Positions 18,238-25,887 are shown, counted from the stretch's first letter. The stretch is 64,000 nucleotides of DNA from Pannonibacter anstelovis (GCF_036881715.1 NZ_JBAKBF010000007.1:124001-188000); one strand, 5' to 3'. The notes: generated by a model from the letters alone, not told the origin. Numbers and translations are program-made.

Positions 18238-18813
18238 ATGTTTGATTTCTTCATCCGTATGTACAATGGCTTTTTCGCCGGGCTGGAACGGGCCACCCAC
18301 GGCTGGCTGATTGGCCTTGCCGGGCGCTTTGTCTTTGCCAGCGTGCTTCTGTTTTACTTCTGGAATTCCGCCCTTACCAAGATCGGGCCGGGCGTTCTGG
18401 GGTTCCTTCATCCGTCTGATGGCGCTTTTGCGCAGATCTTGCCATCCATGATGGAGGCGGTGAGCTATGACACCAGCAAACTCGCTTTCTTTCCCTATCA
18501 TGTGATCGTGATTGCCGGGACATGGGCCGAGTTCATCCTGCCGGCGCTGATCACGATTGGTTTGTTCACCCGTGCAGCCAGCCTCGGCATGATCGGCTTC
18601 ATTGCGGTCATGTCCTACGTGGATGTCTATCAGCTTGGGGCTGATGCAACGGCCATAGGCGCCATGTTTGATGGCAATCCTTCGTCGATGATTGCCGATC
18701 AGCGCCTGCTCTGGGGCTTCCTGCTTTTGGTGCTGACCATCTATGGGCCGGGACGTTTTTCCATCGACTGGGTCCTGCGCCGCGTCCTTGCCCGGCGGGC
18801 GCGATATTACTGA
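18238..18813 (+). CDS. DoxX-family membrane protein of the bufferin operon
   Basis: The 191-residue protein has four hydrophobic segments (about residues 22-42, 83-104, 110-130 and 157-175) and the DoxX pattern GRFVFASVLLFYFWNSALTK with a downstream FTRAASLGMIGF. DoxX genes often close bufferin and other DUF692 operons and are suspected to handle redox or membrane steps, but the role is not established. It lies 118 bp after bufC with a strong GGGAGGG site before the ATG. The gap contains no clear terminator, so it probably belongs to the same transcript. It is followed 42 bp later by the threonine aldolase gene. Confidence 0.85.
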   Translation: MFDFFIRMYNGFFAGLERATHGWLIGLAGRFVFASVLLFYFWNSALTKIGPGVLGFLHPSDGAFAQILPSMMEAVSYDTSKLAFFPYHVIVIAGTWAEFILPALITIGLFTRAASLGMIGFIAVMSYVDVYQLGADATAIGAMFDGNPSSMIADQRLLWGFLLLVLTIYGPGRFSIDWVLRRVLARRARYY

Positions 18814-18855
18814 GAGCTGTTGCAAGGCAGCGGCTGCGGCGGATAGTGTGCCTGC

Positions 18856-19911
18856 ATGATATTTGCCAGTGACAATTGGGCCGGTGCCAGCGCGCCGGTC
18901 GCCGCCGCCCTCTCCCGCCATTCCACCGGGCTCGTTCCGGCCTATGGAGGAGATCCGCTGACGCTTTCGGTCAAGGCCCGTTTCAGCGAGCTTTTCGAAT
19001 GCAATGTCGAGGTCTTCTTTGTGCCAACCGGCACGGCTGCCAACGCGCTGGCGCTCTCGGCCTATGCGAAGCCCGGCGGCGTGGTCTTTGCCCATGCCAC
19101 GGCGCATGTGGCCAATGACGAATGCAATGCGCCCGAGTTTCTGACCATGGGCCAGAAGATTCGCGGCCTTCCCGGCGCCAATGGCAAGCTGACACCGGCC
19201 GTTCTGGCAAGTGCCATGGCCGAGCATCCGGATGGGGATCTCAACAGCGGCCAGGTTGCGGGTCTCTCCCTGACCCAGGCAACCGAATGCGGCACCGTCT
19301 ATACCGCCAAGGAAATCCGTGCTCTGGCCGATGTGGCCAAATCCCGTGACATCGTTGTGCACATGGACGGTGCCCGCTTTGCCAATGCGCTGATCTCCAG
19401 CGGCGGTTCGGCAGCGGATATCACCTGGCGCGCGGGCGTGGATGTTCTGTCCTTCGGCGGCACCAAGAATGGCTGCTGGTGCGCCGAAGCTGTGATCTTC
19501 TTCAATCCGGGCGAGGGCAGCCAGTTCCGCTATCTCAGCAAGCGGGCCGGGCACATTCTGTCGAAGAGCCGCTTCGTGGCGGCGCAGTTCGAGGGTTATC
19601 TGGAAGATGGACACTGGCTGGACAATGCCCGCCATGCCAATGCCATGGCCCGCCGTCTGGCCGATGGTCTTGTCCGCTCGGGCTTTGCCCGGCTCGCATG
19701 GCCGGTTGAGGCGAATGAAGTCTTCCCCGTGCTTCCAACCCATGTGATCAACCGGCTGAGGGCCGAAGGCGCCGTCATCCGCGAATGGCCGCCCGCCGGT
19801 CTTGAAGGGCACACCGCACCGGGCGCCGATGAAGCACTGCTGCGTCTTGTCTGCTCCTTCGCCACGACGGAAGAAGAAGTCGAGCGATTCCTGGCACTGG
19901 CTGCAGGCTGA
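18856..19911 (+). CDS. ltaE: Low-specificity L-threonine aldolase
   Basis: The 351-residue PLP enzyme has the fold-type I pattern of threonine aldolases: NWAGASAPV near the N-terminus, the cofactor-stacking region TGTAANALAL (about 58-67), HMDGARFANAL (about 169-179) and the probable PLP lysine K204 in SFGGTKNG. It cleaves L-threonine or allo-threonine to glycine and acetaldehyde in the cytoplasm. The SFGGTKNGCW form is typical of the bacterial beta-eliminating lyase subfamily rather than E. coli LtaE. It starts 42 bp after the DoxX gene; a functional link to the bufferin operon is not known and is probably incidental. Confidence 0.9.
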   Translation: MIFASDNWAGASAPVAAALSRHSTGLVPAYGGDPLTLSVKARFSELFECNVEVFFVPTGTAANALALSAYAKPGGVVFAHATAHVANDECNAPEFLTMGQKIRGLPGANGKLTPAVLASAMAEHPDGDLNSGQVAGLSLTQATECGTVYTAKEIRALADVAKSRDIVVHMDGARFANALISSGGSAADITWRAGVDVLSFGGTKNGCWCAEAVIFFNPGEGSQFRYLSKRAGHILSKSRFVAAQFEGYLEDGHWLDNARHANAMARRLADGLVRSGFARLAWPVEANEVFPVLPTHVINRLRAEGAVIREWPPAGLEGHTAPGADEALLRLVCSFATTEEEVERFLALAAG

Positions 19912-20098
19912 GACGCCGGCAGAGCGTTTTGCTCCGTATCTGGAATGGTTTTTCCTTAAACTTGGGCTCTTGCCGAAAGTTTGGAATTGCATTCTGCGCT
20001 GCCGGTTTGCCTTTTCCAATCTTGTTCTAGCCTTGCAGGTCTTGAGTCGTTGCGGTGCGGATCCCCATGCGGTCCGCCCGGCCAGTAAGGATCGTGCC

Positions 20099-20557
20099 AT
20101 GAAGATTCACCCAACCGAAGACATGCGTGTCTTGTCGATTGCCCGGCGGCTGCGGATTCCCGATGTGGGAGCCGCTGCTGCAGAGCTGGCGCCGTTGATT
20201 GAAACTGACTGCCGCCGGTATGGATTTTCTGCTGCCGGTCCCTGGGTCTTCATTGCACAGGGCCTGCCGCGCGATGGAAAGACGGAGTTTGACTGGCGTA
20301 TCTGTCTGCCCGTCACCGGTGCTGAAACCTATGACGGGGAGCTGGATTTGCTGCATCTTGAGCCGGTCATGGTGGCTTCAGCAGTGCATATGGGGCCGTT
20401 GCGAAGCCTCTTTACCCAAGGGTACCGTCCGCTGCTGCAGGATATCGAGGCGTCCCGCTACGTTCTTTCAGGCCAGAGCCGGGAAATCTATCATGACTGG
20501 CGCGGTGCTGGTGCCAGCTTTGGCCGTATCGAGATCCAGTTTGAATTGGCACGCTGA
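20099..20557 (+). CDS. GyrI-like small-molecule-binding domain protein
   Basis: I place the start at ATG 20099 (152 residues, MKIHPTEDM); the upstream open frame has no family-like sequence. The chain fits a single AraC effector-binding/GyrI-like domain: PWVFIAQGLP, a central RICLPVTG strand, and the C-terminal SREIYHDWRG followed by RIEIQFEL, which matches the family's closing strands. No helix-turn-helix is present, so it would be a stand-alone ligand-binding or gyrase-inhibitor-like protein. It lies 187 bp after ltaE and ends before a bidirectional hairpin. The ligand is unknown. Confidence 0.65.
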   Translation: MKIHPTEDMRVLSIARRLRIPDVGAAAAELAPLIETDCRRYGFSAAGPWVFIAQGLPRDGKTEFDWRICLPVTGAETYDGELDLLHLEPVMVASAVHMGPLRSLFTQGYRPLLQDIEASRYVLSGQSREIYHDWRGAGASFGRIEIQFELAR

Positions 20558-20563
20558 ACGGAA

Positions 20564-20588
20564 AAGCGCCCGGCGTGGCCGGGCGCTT
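20564..20588 (-). terminator. Rho-independent terminator of hsp20
   Basis: A 10 bp stem (AAGCGCCCGG with complement, 5 base loop) lies 50 bases past the hsp20 stop. On the minus strand it ends in TTTT. It may also serve the convergent GyrI-like gene, although T residues are few on that side. Confidence 0.75.
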
Positions 20589-20638
20589 CTGTCCTGTCTC
20601 TTGTCCCCGCGCATTGGGGAGCGTTTTGAACGATGGCC

Positions 20639-21088
20639 TCAGTGGGCCTTCGCCTCGATCTGCTTCGGCGTGCCGCCGGCGTTGATCTCGATCTTGCGCG
20701 GCTTCATGGCTTCGGGGATTTCGCGCAGAAGATCGATGTGCAGCAGGCCGTTCTCCAGATGGGCGCCTTCCACCTTCACATATTCGGCGAGCTGGAAGCG
20801 GCGCTCGAAAGCGCGCGAGGCGATGCCGCGGTAAAGCACTTCACCGGCGGTTTCCTCGGACTTCTTCTCGCCCTTCACGGTCAGCGCATGTTCCTTGGCT
20901 TCGATCGAGAGATCGTCATTGCTGAAACCTGCGACGGCCATGGTGATGCGGTAGGTGTTTTCGCCCGTCCGCTCGATGTTGTAGGGCGGATAGCTCGGGG
21001 TGTCGGAGGTGGCGCTGTCGAGCATCGAAAGCAGCCGGTCAAAGCCGACGGTGGAGCGGTAAAGCGGGCTGAGATCAAAATGACGCAT
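20639..21088 (-). CDS. Small heat-shock protein, Hsp20/IbpA type
   Basis: The 149-residue protein is a full alpha-crystallin family member: N-terminal arm MRHFDLSPLYRSTVGFDRLL, an alpha-crystallin domain (about 33-125) with YRITMAVAGF, AFERRF and NGLLHIDL, and a C-terminal tail with EIPEAMKPRKIEI. It forms ATP-independent holdase oligomers that keep denatured proteins soluble for DnaK/ClpB. ATG 21088 is chosen because upstream sequence is not protein-like but folds as an RNA thermometer, and because an AGAGGA site sits 7-12 bases ahead. A sigma32-like promoter lies at 21192-21220. Regulation by heat at both transcription and translation is therefore expected. Confidence 0.95.
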   Translation of the reverse strand: MRHFDLSPLYRSTVGFDRLLSMLDSATSDTPSYPPYNIERTGENTYRITMAVAGFSNDDLSIEAKEHALTVKGEKKSEETAGEVLYRGIASRAFERRFQLAEYVKVEGAHLENGLLHIDLLREIPEAMKPRKIEINAGGTPKQIEAKAH

Positions 21089-21184
21089 GGTTCTGTCCTC
21101 TTCATGAGCAACTGAATGCATGTGCCGGTGCTCCCCCATTCTTGGCGGGAAACCGGCCGTTCTGCAGGCCCGTCTGGCGCCTGC
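21089..21184 (-). promoter_or_regulatory. ROSE-like RNA thermometer in hsp20 5' leader
   Basis: The leader, read on the minus strand, forms successive hairpins: GCAGGC with GCCTGC (21164-21184), GGCCGG/CCCGCC with a TTT loop, GAATG with CATTC, and finally TTGCTC, a short ATGAA loop and GAGGAC next to the start codon. In the last one the Shine-Dalgarno AGAGGA is paired with UUGCUC through a G opposite G, which is the U(U/C)GCU signature of ROSE thermometers. Melting on heat shock would free the ribosome site. The location before an Hsp20 gene in an alphaproteobacterium is the classic ROSE setting. Confidence 0.75.
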
Positions 21185-21191
21185 AGCAATG

Positions 21192-21220
21192 AGGTGGGGA
21201 GGGGCTCTGGCGGTTTCAAG
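21192..21220 (-). promoter_or_regulatory. Sigma32 (RpoH)-like promoter of hsp20
   Basis: On the minus strand CTTGAAA (21220-21214), a 14-base spacer and CCCCACCT (21199-21192) match the heat-shock consensus CTTGAAA / CCCCATnT with one mismatch. The expected start point falls just before the first hairpin of the ROSE-like leader. Confidence 0.7.
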
Positions 21221-21368
21221 ACCTGTCTTCCGCCCCTGCCGGTGCAGATGAACGGCGGATGAACAGCACCTTCCGTTTCGGTTCAAGCGCCAGGGCGCAT
21301 CTTCCTCTCAACAGGCTGGCACTGAAGAGCAACGCCGCCGGCCCCAGACAGGAAGAAAGGAGCATACC

Positions 21369-21773
21369 ATGCTGAAGACCCTCATCTCCGCCACCGTGAT
21401 TGCCGCCACGGCCGCTCTCGCCACCGTTCCGGCACAGGCTGGCTCCGGCTTCTCCATCGAACTGCGTTCCGGCCAGGGCGCCCCAACCGTCCATATTGAT
21501 GGCCGTGGCGGCGACTGGGGCTGGCACCGCGATCGTGGCCACCATGGCCGTCACTATGGACGCGATTGGGGCCGCCGGGATGCCCGTCTGTCTCCGCGTG
21601 ACATCCACCGCAGCCTTCGCCACCGGGGCTTTGAGAACATCGACGTGCGCGGTGCACGCGGCCCGGTCTATGTCGTGTTTGCCACGGGCCGCCGCGGCAT
21701 GCCGGTCAAACTGACAGTCAACGCTTATAACGGCAACATCATTGACCGCCAGCGTCTCGGCCGCCGCTGGTAA
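21369..21773 (+). CDS. Small exported His/Arg-rich protein, PepSY-like C-terminus
   Basis: The 134-residue product has a Sec signal peptide (1-24, ending VPAQA), a Gly/His/Asp/Arg-rich segment (about 45-72, WHRDRGHHGRHYGRDWGRRD) that could bind metal, and a C-terminal domain of two helices and strands (PRDIHRSLRHRGFENIDV, PVKLTVNAYNGNIIDRQRL) that resembles PepSY folds. An AAGGAG site precedes the ATG by 7 bases. It is probably periplasmic. The gene stands alone between hsp20 and a hydrolase gene. The function is unknown; metal or peptidase-inhibitor roles are guesses only. Confidence 0.7.
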   Translation: MLKTLISATVIAATAALATVPAQAGSGFSIELRSGQGAPTVHIDGRGGDWGWHRDRGHHGRHYGRDWGRRDARLSPRDIHRSLRHRGFENIDVRGARGPVYVVFATGRRGMPVKLTVNAYNGNIIDRQRLGRRW

Positions 21774-21914
21774 CCGCTGCCGGTCAATCCTGGGGCCTGG
21801 AGGGTATCGCTCTCCGGGCCCTTGCTTATGCGGTTCCCTGTCCAAGACTGTTGAGCTGCGGCGCTGGTCAAGGTAACTCTGGCAGGCCTGCTTGTTGCGC
21901 CCGAGGCTTTCCAG

Positions 21915-22853
21915 ATGACGCTGACCGAAATTCCTGGCAATCCGATCCCTGATGGGGCGGTGGCCGGTCTTATAGAAACGCCGGATCGCGTCAAACTGCG
22001 CTATGCCCGTTTTCCTGCGAGGCCGGGCAAGCTTAAAGGCACCGTCACCCTGTTGCAGGGGCGGGCGGAGTTCATCGAGAAATATTTCGAGGTCATCACG
22101 GAGCTGCAGGAGCGCGGCTTCCACGTGGTGACTTTCGACTGGCGCGGGCAGGGCGGTTCCGACAGCCACCCCGGCTCATTGAAGCGCGGCAATGTCAGCA
22201 GCTTTTCCCGCTACCGTACCGATCTCGAGACCGTGGTGAGCCGTATTTCGCTCGCCGACTGTCCTGGGCCGCATTATGTGCTGGCCCATTCCACGGGTGG
22301 TGCGGTTTTCCTCTCGGCAACAGAGCGCCTGCGCACGCAGATTTCCCGCGCCGTGCTTTCGGCGCCTTTCACCGGATTGAGCGATTTTGGCCGCAAGGAA
22401 CGGATGATCTTCCGGCTGGCGCGGCTTCTGGCCATGCTGGGGCTTGCCCTTGCGCCTGTGCCGGGGCGTGGGAACGGCAAGGCCGAAACCTTCGAGACCA
22501 ACCGTCAGACGAGTGACCGGCGGCGCTTTGAGCGCATGGTGGAGATCGGCAAGGCGAATCCCGCTCTCGAGATCGGGCCGCCCACCATTGGCTGGCTGGC
22601 GGCCGCAGTACGCTGCCTGATGTCGTTCCGCGAATTGCGGTTTGGCCCGTCCGTGGCCGTGCCGGTGCTGATGATCACCGCGGGACGGGACCGGATCGTC
22701 TCCAGCCGGGCAACGGAAGAGCTGTCCACCCGCATCCGCGCCGCGGGCTTCATCGAGATTCCGGGCGCAGAACACGAGCTGCTGATGGAACAGAACTTCT
22801 ACCGTGAGCAGTTCTGGGCCGCCTTCGACGCCTTTATTCCTGGTGAGGAATAA
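21915..22853 (+). CDS. Alpha/beta hydrolase, lysophospholipase (PldB-like)
   Basis: The 312-residue protein has the serine-hydrolase layout of Hydrolase_4/PldB enzymes: a nucleophile elbow AHSTGGAV (Ser around residue 130), TFDWRGQGGSDSH, a C-terminal acid in ITAGRDRIVSS and catalytic His in GAEHELLME. These enzymes release fatty acids from lysophospholipids or monoacylglycerols. The first elbow residue is Ala rather than Gly, which is common in this group. It starts at ATG 21915 with no strong ribosome site and ends 18 bases before the convergent hisN stop. The substrate is inferred from family only. Confidence 0.85.
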   Translation: MTLTEIPGNPIPDGAVAGLIETPDRVKLRYARFPARPGKLKGTVTLLQGRAEFIEKYFEVITELQERGFHVVTFDWRGQGGSDSHPGSLKRGNVSSFSRYRTDLETVVSRISLADCPGPHYVLAHSTGGAVFLSATERLRTQISRAVLSAPFTGLSDFGRKERMIFRLARLLAMLGLALAPVPGRGNGKAETFETNRQTSDRRRFERMVEIGKANPALEIGPPTIGWLAAAVRCLMSFRELRFGPSVAVPVLMITAGRDRIVSSRATEELSTRIRAAGFIEIPGAEHELLMEQNFYREQFWAAFDAFIPGEE

Positions 22854-22871
22854 AGGCGCGGGTAACAGGGA

Positions 22872-23666
22872 TCAGTTCTGCGGCACATCTGCAAGCTGCT
22901 TCAATACGATTTCATGCAGGCGCGGATCGCCGCTGGCGACGATGCGCCCGCCGCTGGACGGTGATCCGCCGGTCCAGGTGGTGACAACGCCGCCTGCCCC
23001 TTCGATGATTGGGGCAAGGGCCACAATGTCATAGGCCTGCAGACCGGCCTCGATCACCACATCGGCCATCCCGGCCGCCACCATGCAATAGGCGTAGCAA
23101 TCGGTGCCGTAACGGGCGAGGCGGACCTGTTTCTCGATGTGGTCATAGGCCTGCTTCTCCACCGGCTTGAAAATGCGCGGGCTGGTGGTGAAGAGAACCG
23201 CATCGGCAAGGCTGCCGCAGGCACGGGACTTCAGCTGCCGCGTGCCCAGCGGGCCACGGTACCATGCAGACTTGGTATCGCCGGCATAGATCTCGTTCAC
23301 ATAGGGCTGCACCATCATACCAAGGCTGGGCCTGCCGTGGGTCGTCAGGCCGATCAGCGTGCCCCAGGTGGGCAGGCCGGTAATGAAGGATCGGGTGCCA
23401 TCGATCGGGTCCAGCACCCAGACATGCTCCGCATCCGTGCGTTCGCTGCCGAACTCCTCGCCCAGAATGCCGTGCTCCGGGTGCCGGGCGTTGATCAGGG
23501 CACGCATGGCCTCTTCGCCGCCCCGGTCGGCCACCGTCACAGGATCAAAACCGCCACTGAGTTTGTTTTCCACCCCGTGGCTGGTGCGGAAATGCGGGAG
23601 GATTGCGGCGCTGGAGGCTTTGGCCAACTCTTCGAGGAAGGGATAGAAGTCATGTGATATTTGCAT
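22872..23666 (-). CDS. hisN: Histidinol-phosphatase, inositol monophosphatase family
   Basis: The 264-residue protein carries the metal-binding motifs of the family: E70-E71 in GILGEEFGSE, D86-P-I-D89-G-T in WVLDPIDGTRSF, and Asp in EAGLQAYDIVALAPIIEGAGG. The sequence type (TRSFITGLPTWGTLIGL, ITTSPRIF-like region) fits the HisN-type histidinol-phosphatase of alphaproteobacteria, which removes phosphate from L-histidinol phosphate, rather than SuhB. A second IMPase-family gene in this window (59932-60726) is closer to SuhB. No other his gene is nearby. The upstream region has an 8 bp inverted repeat at 23746-23771. Confidence 0.85.
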   Translation of the reverse strand: MQISHDFYPFLEELAKASSAAILPHFRTSHGVENKLSGGFDPVTVADRGGEEAMRALINARHPEHGILGEEFGSERTDAEHVWVLDPIDGTRSFITGLPTWGTLIGLTTHGRPSLGMMVQPYVNEIYAGDTKSAWYRGPLGTRQLKSRACGSLADAVLFTTSPRIFKPVEKQAYDHIEKQVRLARYGTDCYAYCMVAAGMADVVIEAGLQAYDIVALAPIIEGAGGVVTTWTGGSPSSGGRIVASGDPRLHEIVLKQLADVPQN

Positions 23667-23745
23667 GTCTGATATGCCTTCCTTGCATGTCTTGCTGTTT
23701 GAGGCCCATTCTGCCGCGCAACATACGGGTTTTCGCGGAGACTTC

Positions 23746-23771
23746 CATTTATTTCAGCGACTTAATAAATG
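23746..23771. promoter_or_regulatory. Inverted repeat upstream of hisN
   Basis: CATTTATT and AATAAATG form a perfect 8 bp inverted repeat separated by 10 bases, 80 bases ahead of the hisN start. It has no T-tract, so it is more like an operator than a terminator. The binding protein is unknown. Confidence 0.35.
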
Positions 23772-23856
23772 CTGCAGTGCCCGCGTCCTTAGCCTCTGCC
23801 ACCCCATGCCGTCAAAGGGAACCGCTTGGAAAGGTGCGGGACCTCTTGACGTTTGT

Positions 23857-23884
23857 GCGCTGCAATGCGACCTTATTGCAGCGC
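23857..23884. promoter_or_regulatory. Inverted repeat overlapping candidate sRNA promoter
   Basis: GCGCTGCAA and TTGCAGCGC form a perfect 9 bp repeat with a 10-base spacer. It begins 5 bases after a CTTGACG -35 element (23845-23851) and covers the spacer and expected -10. It could be an operator or the first hairpin of the transcript. Confidence 0.45.
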
Positions 23885-23971
23885 GATACGACGCGTTGCG
23901 TTGTAGCGCCGCCCTCCTTGGGCGTTTCCTCCCTAGACTCGGGCCGCCTCTTTTGAGTGCGGCCCTTTTTT
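23880..23971 (+). ncRNA. Candidate small RNA with anti-Shine-Dalgarno loops
   Basis: The neighbours on both sides are on the minus strand, yet a strong plus-strand terminator lies here: GGGCCGC, 11-base loop, GCGGCCC, then six Ts (23941-23971). Upstream are CTTGACG at 23845-23851 as -35 and CCTTAT near 23871 as a poor -10. The predicted transcript of about 90 nt holds the hairpin ACGACGC/GCGTTGT, a small CGCCC/GGGCG stem with CCTCCTT in and beside it, and single-stranded TTTCCTCCC, both anti-Shine-Dalgarno-like. This layout resembles alphaproteobacterial trans-acting sRNAs of the AbcR/alpha-r15 or CcsR type. The family is not proven. Confidence 0.5.
23941..23971 (+). terminator. Rho-independent terminator of candidate sRNA
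   Basis: Seven-base GC stem GGGCCGC/GCGGCCC with an 11-base loop and a following run of six Ts. The minus strand lacks a T-tract, so it acts on plus-strand transcription only. Confidence 0.85.
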
Positions 23972-24006
23972 CTGGGCAGCTTCAGTCCGGGTTGTCTTGA
24001 GGTGCG

Positions 24007-24909
24007 TTACTCGGCGGCAATGGACCACGCCGAGAAGGCGCTGTCGGGCATGGCGGTCAATTCCCGGACAAAGTCCATGAGATCGGCTGCGACGCGGACG
24101 AAATCCGCCCCCCGCTCATGGGTTTCCTCATCCATATAGAGGCCGCGGTTGATTTCCACCTGCAGGGCATGCAGCCCCTTGGCCGGGCGGCCGTAATGTT
24201 CGGTGATGAAGCCGCCTGCGTAGGGCTTGTTGCGGCTGACGGTATAGCCCTTGGAGCGGAGCAGATCCGCCGCCATATCCGTCAGCTCGATGGGGCAGGA
24301 GGTGCCATAACGGTCGCCCAGGATGAAATCCGGCCGGATGCCGGAGGTCTGGCAGCGCACGGAGGAGGGCATCGAGTGGCAGTCGATCAGCACCGCGTAG
24401 CCGAAAGCCACGTGGGTCTGGGCCAGAAGGCGGCGCAAAGTGGAATGATAGGGTTTGTAGATGGCCTCGATCCGCGCCATGCCTTCTTCCACGGTCAGGC
24501 GGCGGGCGTAGATTTCCTGGGTTTCGCTGACGACACGGGCAATGGTGCCAAGGCCTCCGGCCACCCGCAAGGAGCGCACATTGGCATAGGCGGGCAGGCG
24601 CCCCTCGAACATCTTCGGATCGAGTTCATAGGGCTCCCGGTTCACATCCAGATAGGCGCGGGGAAAATGGGCGCGCAGCAACGGTGCCCCAATGGGCACC
24701 ACGCCTGCGAAGAGCTCATCCACAAAGGCATCTTCCGACTTGCGGATCGTCAGCCGGTCCAGGCGGGAGGCATCGAGAAAACTCTGCGGGTAACATACGC
24801 CGGAATGGGGCGAATTGAACACGAACGGCAGGCGCTGGTCGGCAGGCGCGAGGATCTCGAAGGCTGGTTCAAATACGGGCTCCGCTCCGAAGCCGGTTAT
24901 GATGCGCAT
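24007..24909 (-). CDS. N-formylglutamate amidohydrolase
   Basis: The 300-residue protein matches the FGase family: FNSPHSGVCYP with a zinc-ligand His near residue 35, SEDAFVDELF, FPRAYLDVNREPYELD, IDCHSMPSS and VEINRGLYMDEE. The family cleaves N-formyl-L-glutamate to glutamate and formate (last step of one histidine degradation route), although many alphaproteobacterial members have unproven substrates. No hut genes are nearby. It is divergent from cpdR, a pairing I recall as common in Rhizobiales. Its 3' end faces the candidate sRNA terminator. A second family member lies at 31177-31968. Confidence 0.85.
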   Translation of the reverse strand: MRIITGFGAEPVFEPAFEILAPADQRLPFVFNSPHSGVCYPQSFLDASRLDRLTIRKSEDAFVDELFAGVVPIGAPLLRAHFPRAYLDVNREPYELDPKMFEGRLPAYANVRSLRVAGGLGTIARVVSETQEIYARRLTVEEGMARIEAIYKPYHSTLRRLLAQTHVAFGYAVLIDCHSMPSSVRCQTSGIRPDFILGDRYGTSCPIELTDMAADLLRSKGYTVSRNKPYAGGFITEHYGRPAKGLHALQVEINRGLYMDEETHERGADFVRVAADLMDFVRELTAMPDSAFSAWSIAAE

Positions 24910-25131
24910 GGGCTGACCGCTTTCCGCTTGACCGGCAGCGCTCGCCTGAGCGCAGGGTTGCCGTTTCCTTATCTTGCCAAGGAATCAACAGTCCTGTCCA
25001 CAAATGAGCGAAAGCGCGGTGTTCAAGCTGGCTTCACTCTATCTTTACGGCGGATTGGAATTATAACTGGCATCGAGCACCCACCCCCGGCGGTGGTTTC
25101 CCTGAGTTTCGGAGTTTGACGGTTGTCCACC

Positions 25132-25491
25132 ATGTCGCGAATCCTTCTGGCGGAAGACGACAATGATATGCGGCGCTTTCTGGCCAAGGCGCTTGAAAAC
25201 GCCGGCCATGATGTCGTGTCCTTTGATAATGGCAAGAGTGCCTATGAACGCCTGCGGGAAGAGCCTTTCGCCCTGCTGCTGACGGATATCGTCATGCCGG
25301 AGATGGACGGCATCGAGCTGGCCCGCCGTGCCACGCAGCTGGACCCGGACCTCAAAGTCATGTTCATCACCGGCTTTGCCGCCGTGGCGTTGAACCCGGA
25401 TTCCAATGCGCCGAAAGATGCCAAGGTTCTGTCCAAGCCCTTCCACCTGAAGGACCTTGTGCAGGAAGTCGAACGCATGCTGGCAGCCTGA
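25132..25491 (+). CDS. cpdR: Response regulator CpdR, cell-cycle ClpXP adaptor
   Basis: This 119-residue protein is a stand-alone receiver domain: acidic pair at D9-D10, phospho-acceptor D52 in LLLTDIVMPEMDG, Thr in FITGFAA and Lys in LSKPFH. The sequence and length match CpdR. Unphosphorylated CpdR primes ClpXP for degradation of cell-cycle substrates and, through RcdA and PopA, of CtrA; phosphorylation by the CckA-ChpT relay blocks this. ATG 25132 is preferred over TTG 25123 because it gives the usual MSRILLAEDD start. Its partner RcdA is at 54137-54676 in this window. No kinase gene is adjacent. Confidence 0.9.
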   Translation: MSRILLAEDDNDMRRFLAKALENAGHDVVSFDNGKSAYERLREEPFALLLTDIVMPEMDGIELARRATQLDPDLKVMFITGFAAVALNPDSNAPKDAKVLSKPFHLKDLVQEVERMLAA

Positions 25492-25648
25492 GGGCTGCCG
25501 GCCGGCGATTTGGAAAGGCGTCTTTCCACAGGTCAGTGCCGTCTGAAAAATTGTTTGACGGTTCTGAGATTGGGGTCTTGCACAGTCCGGCGATCCCCGT
25601 TATATCGCTGACCACCGCAGCGCTCCGGCGCTTGGTTCCGAAGATTTC

Positions 25649-25723
<75 letters not shown>

Positions 25724-25826
25724 TTATTGCAGCAGGCAAGGCGAGGGGCCGGTCTGTTGCAGGTGAGGAAAGAGGCCTCAGGCGCGATACACGCGCCGGG
25801 GCTTTTGGCCAGAAACCAAGTCCATG

Positions 25827-25852
25827 CGGGCGCCCAGGCGCCCGTTTCTTTT
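25827..25852 (+). terminator. Hairpin terminator between tRNA-Val and rpmJ
   Basis: CGGGCGCC and GGCGCCCG form a tight palindrome followed by TTTCTTTT. It likely ends the tRNA transcript; it lies only 36 bases before the rpmJ start, so it could also affect read-through into rpmJ. Confidence 0.6.
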
Positions 25853-25887
25853 GAGTAGAACAGCAGGGCCCTTCCGGGGACAGAACG

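Noticed and set aside
17974..20100. A 708-codon minus-strand frame across bufC, doxX and ltaE
   Set aside because: It is antisense to three well-identified genes and has low-complexity composition without motifs.
23840..23975. 6S RNA, SRP RNA or tmRNA
   Set aside because: No long closing stem with central bubble, no SRP apical loop motif and no tRNA-like end are seen.
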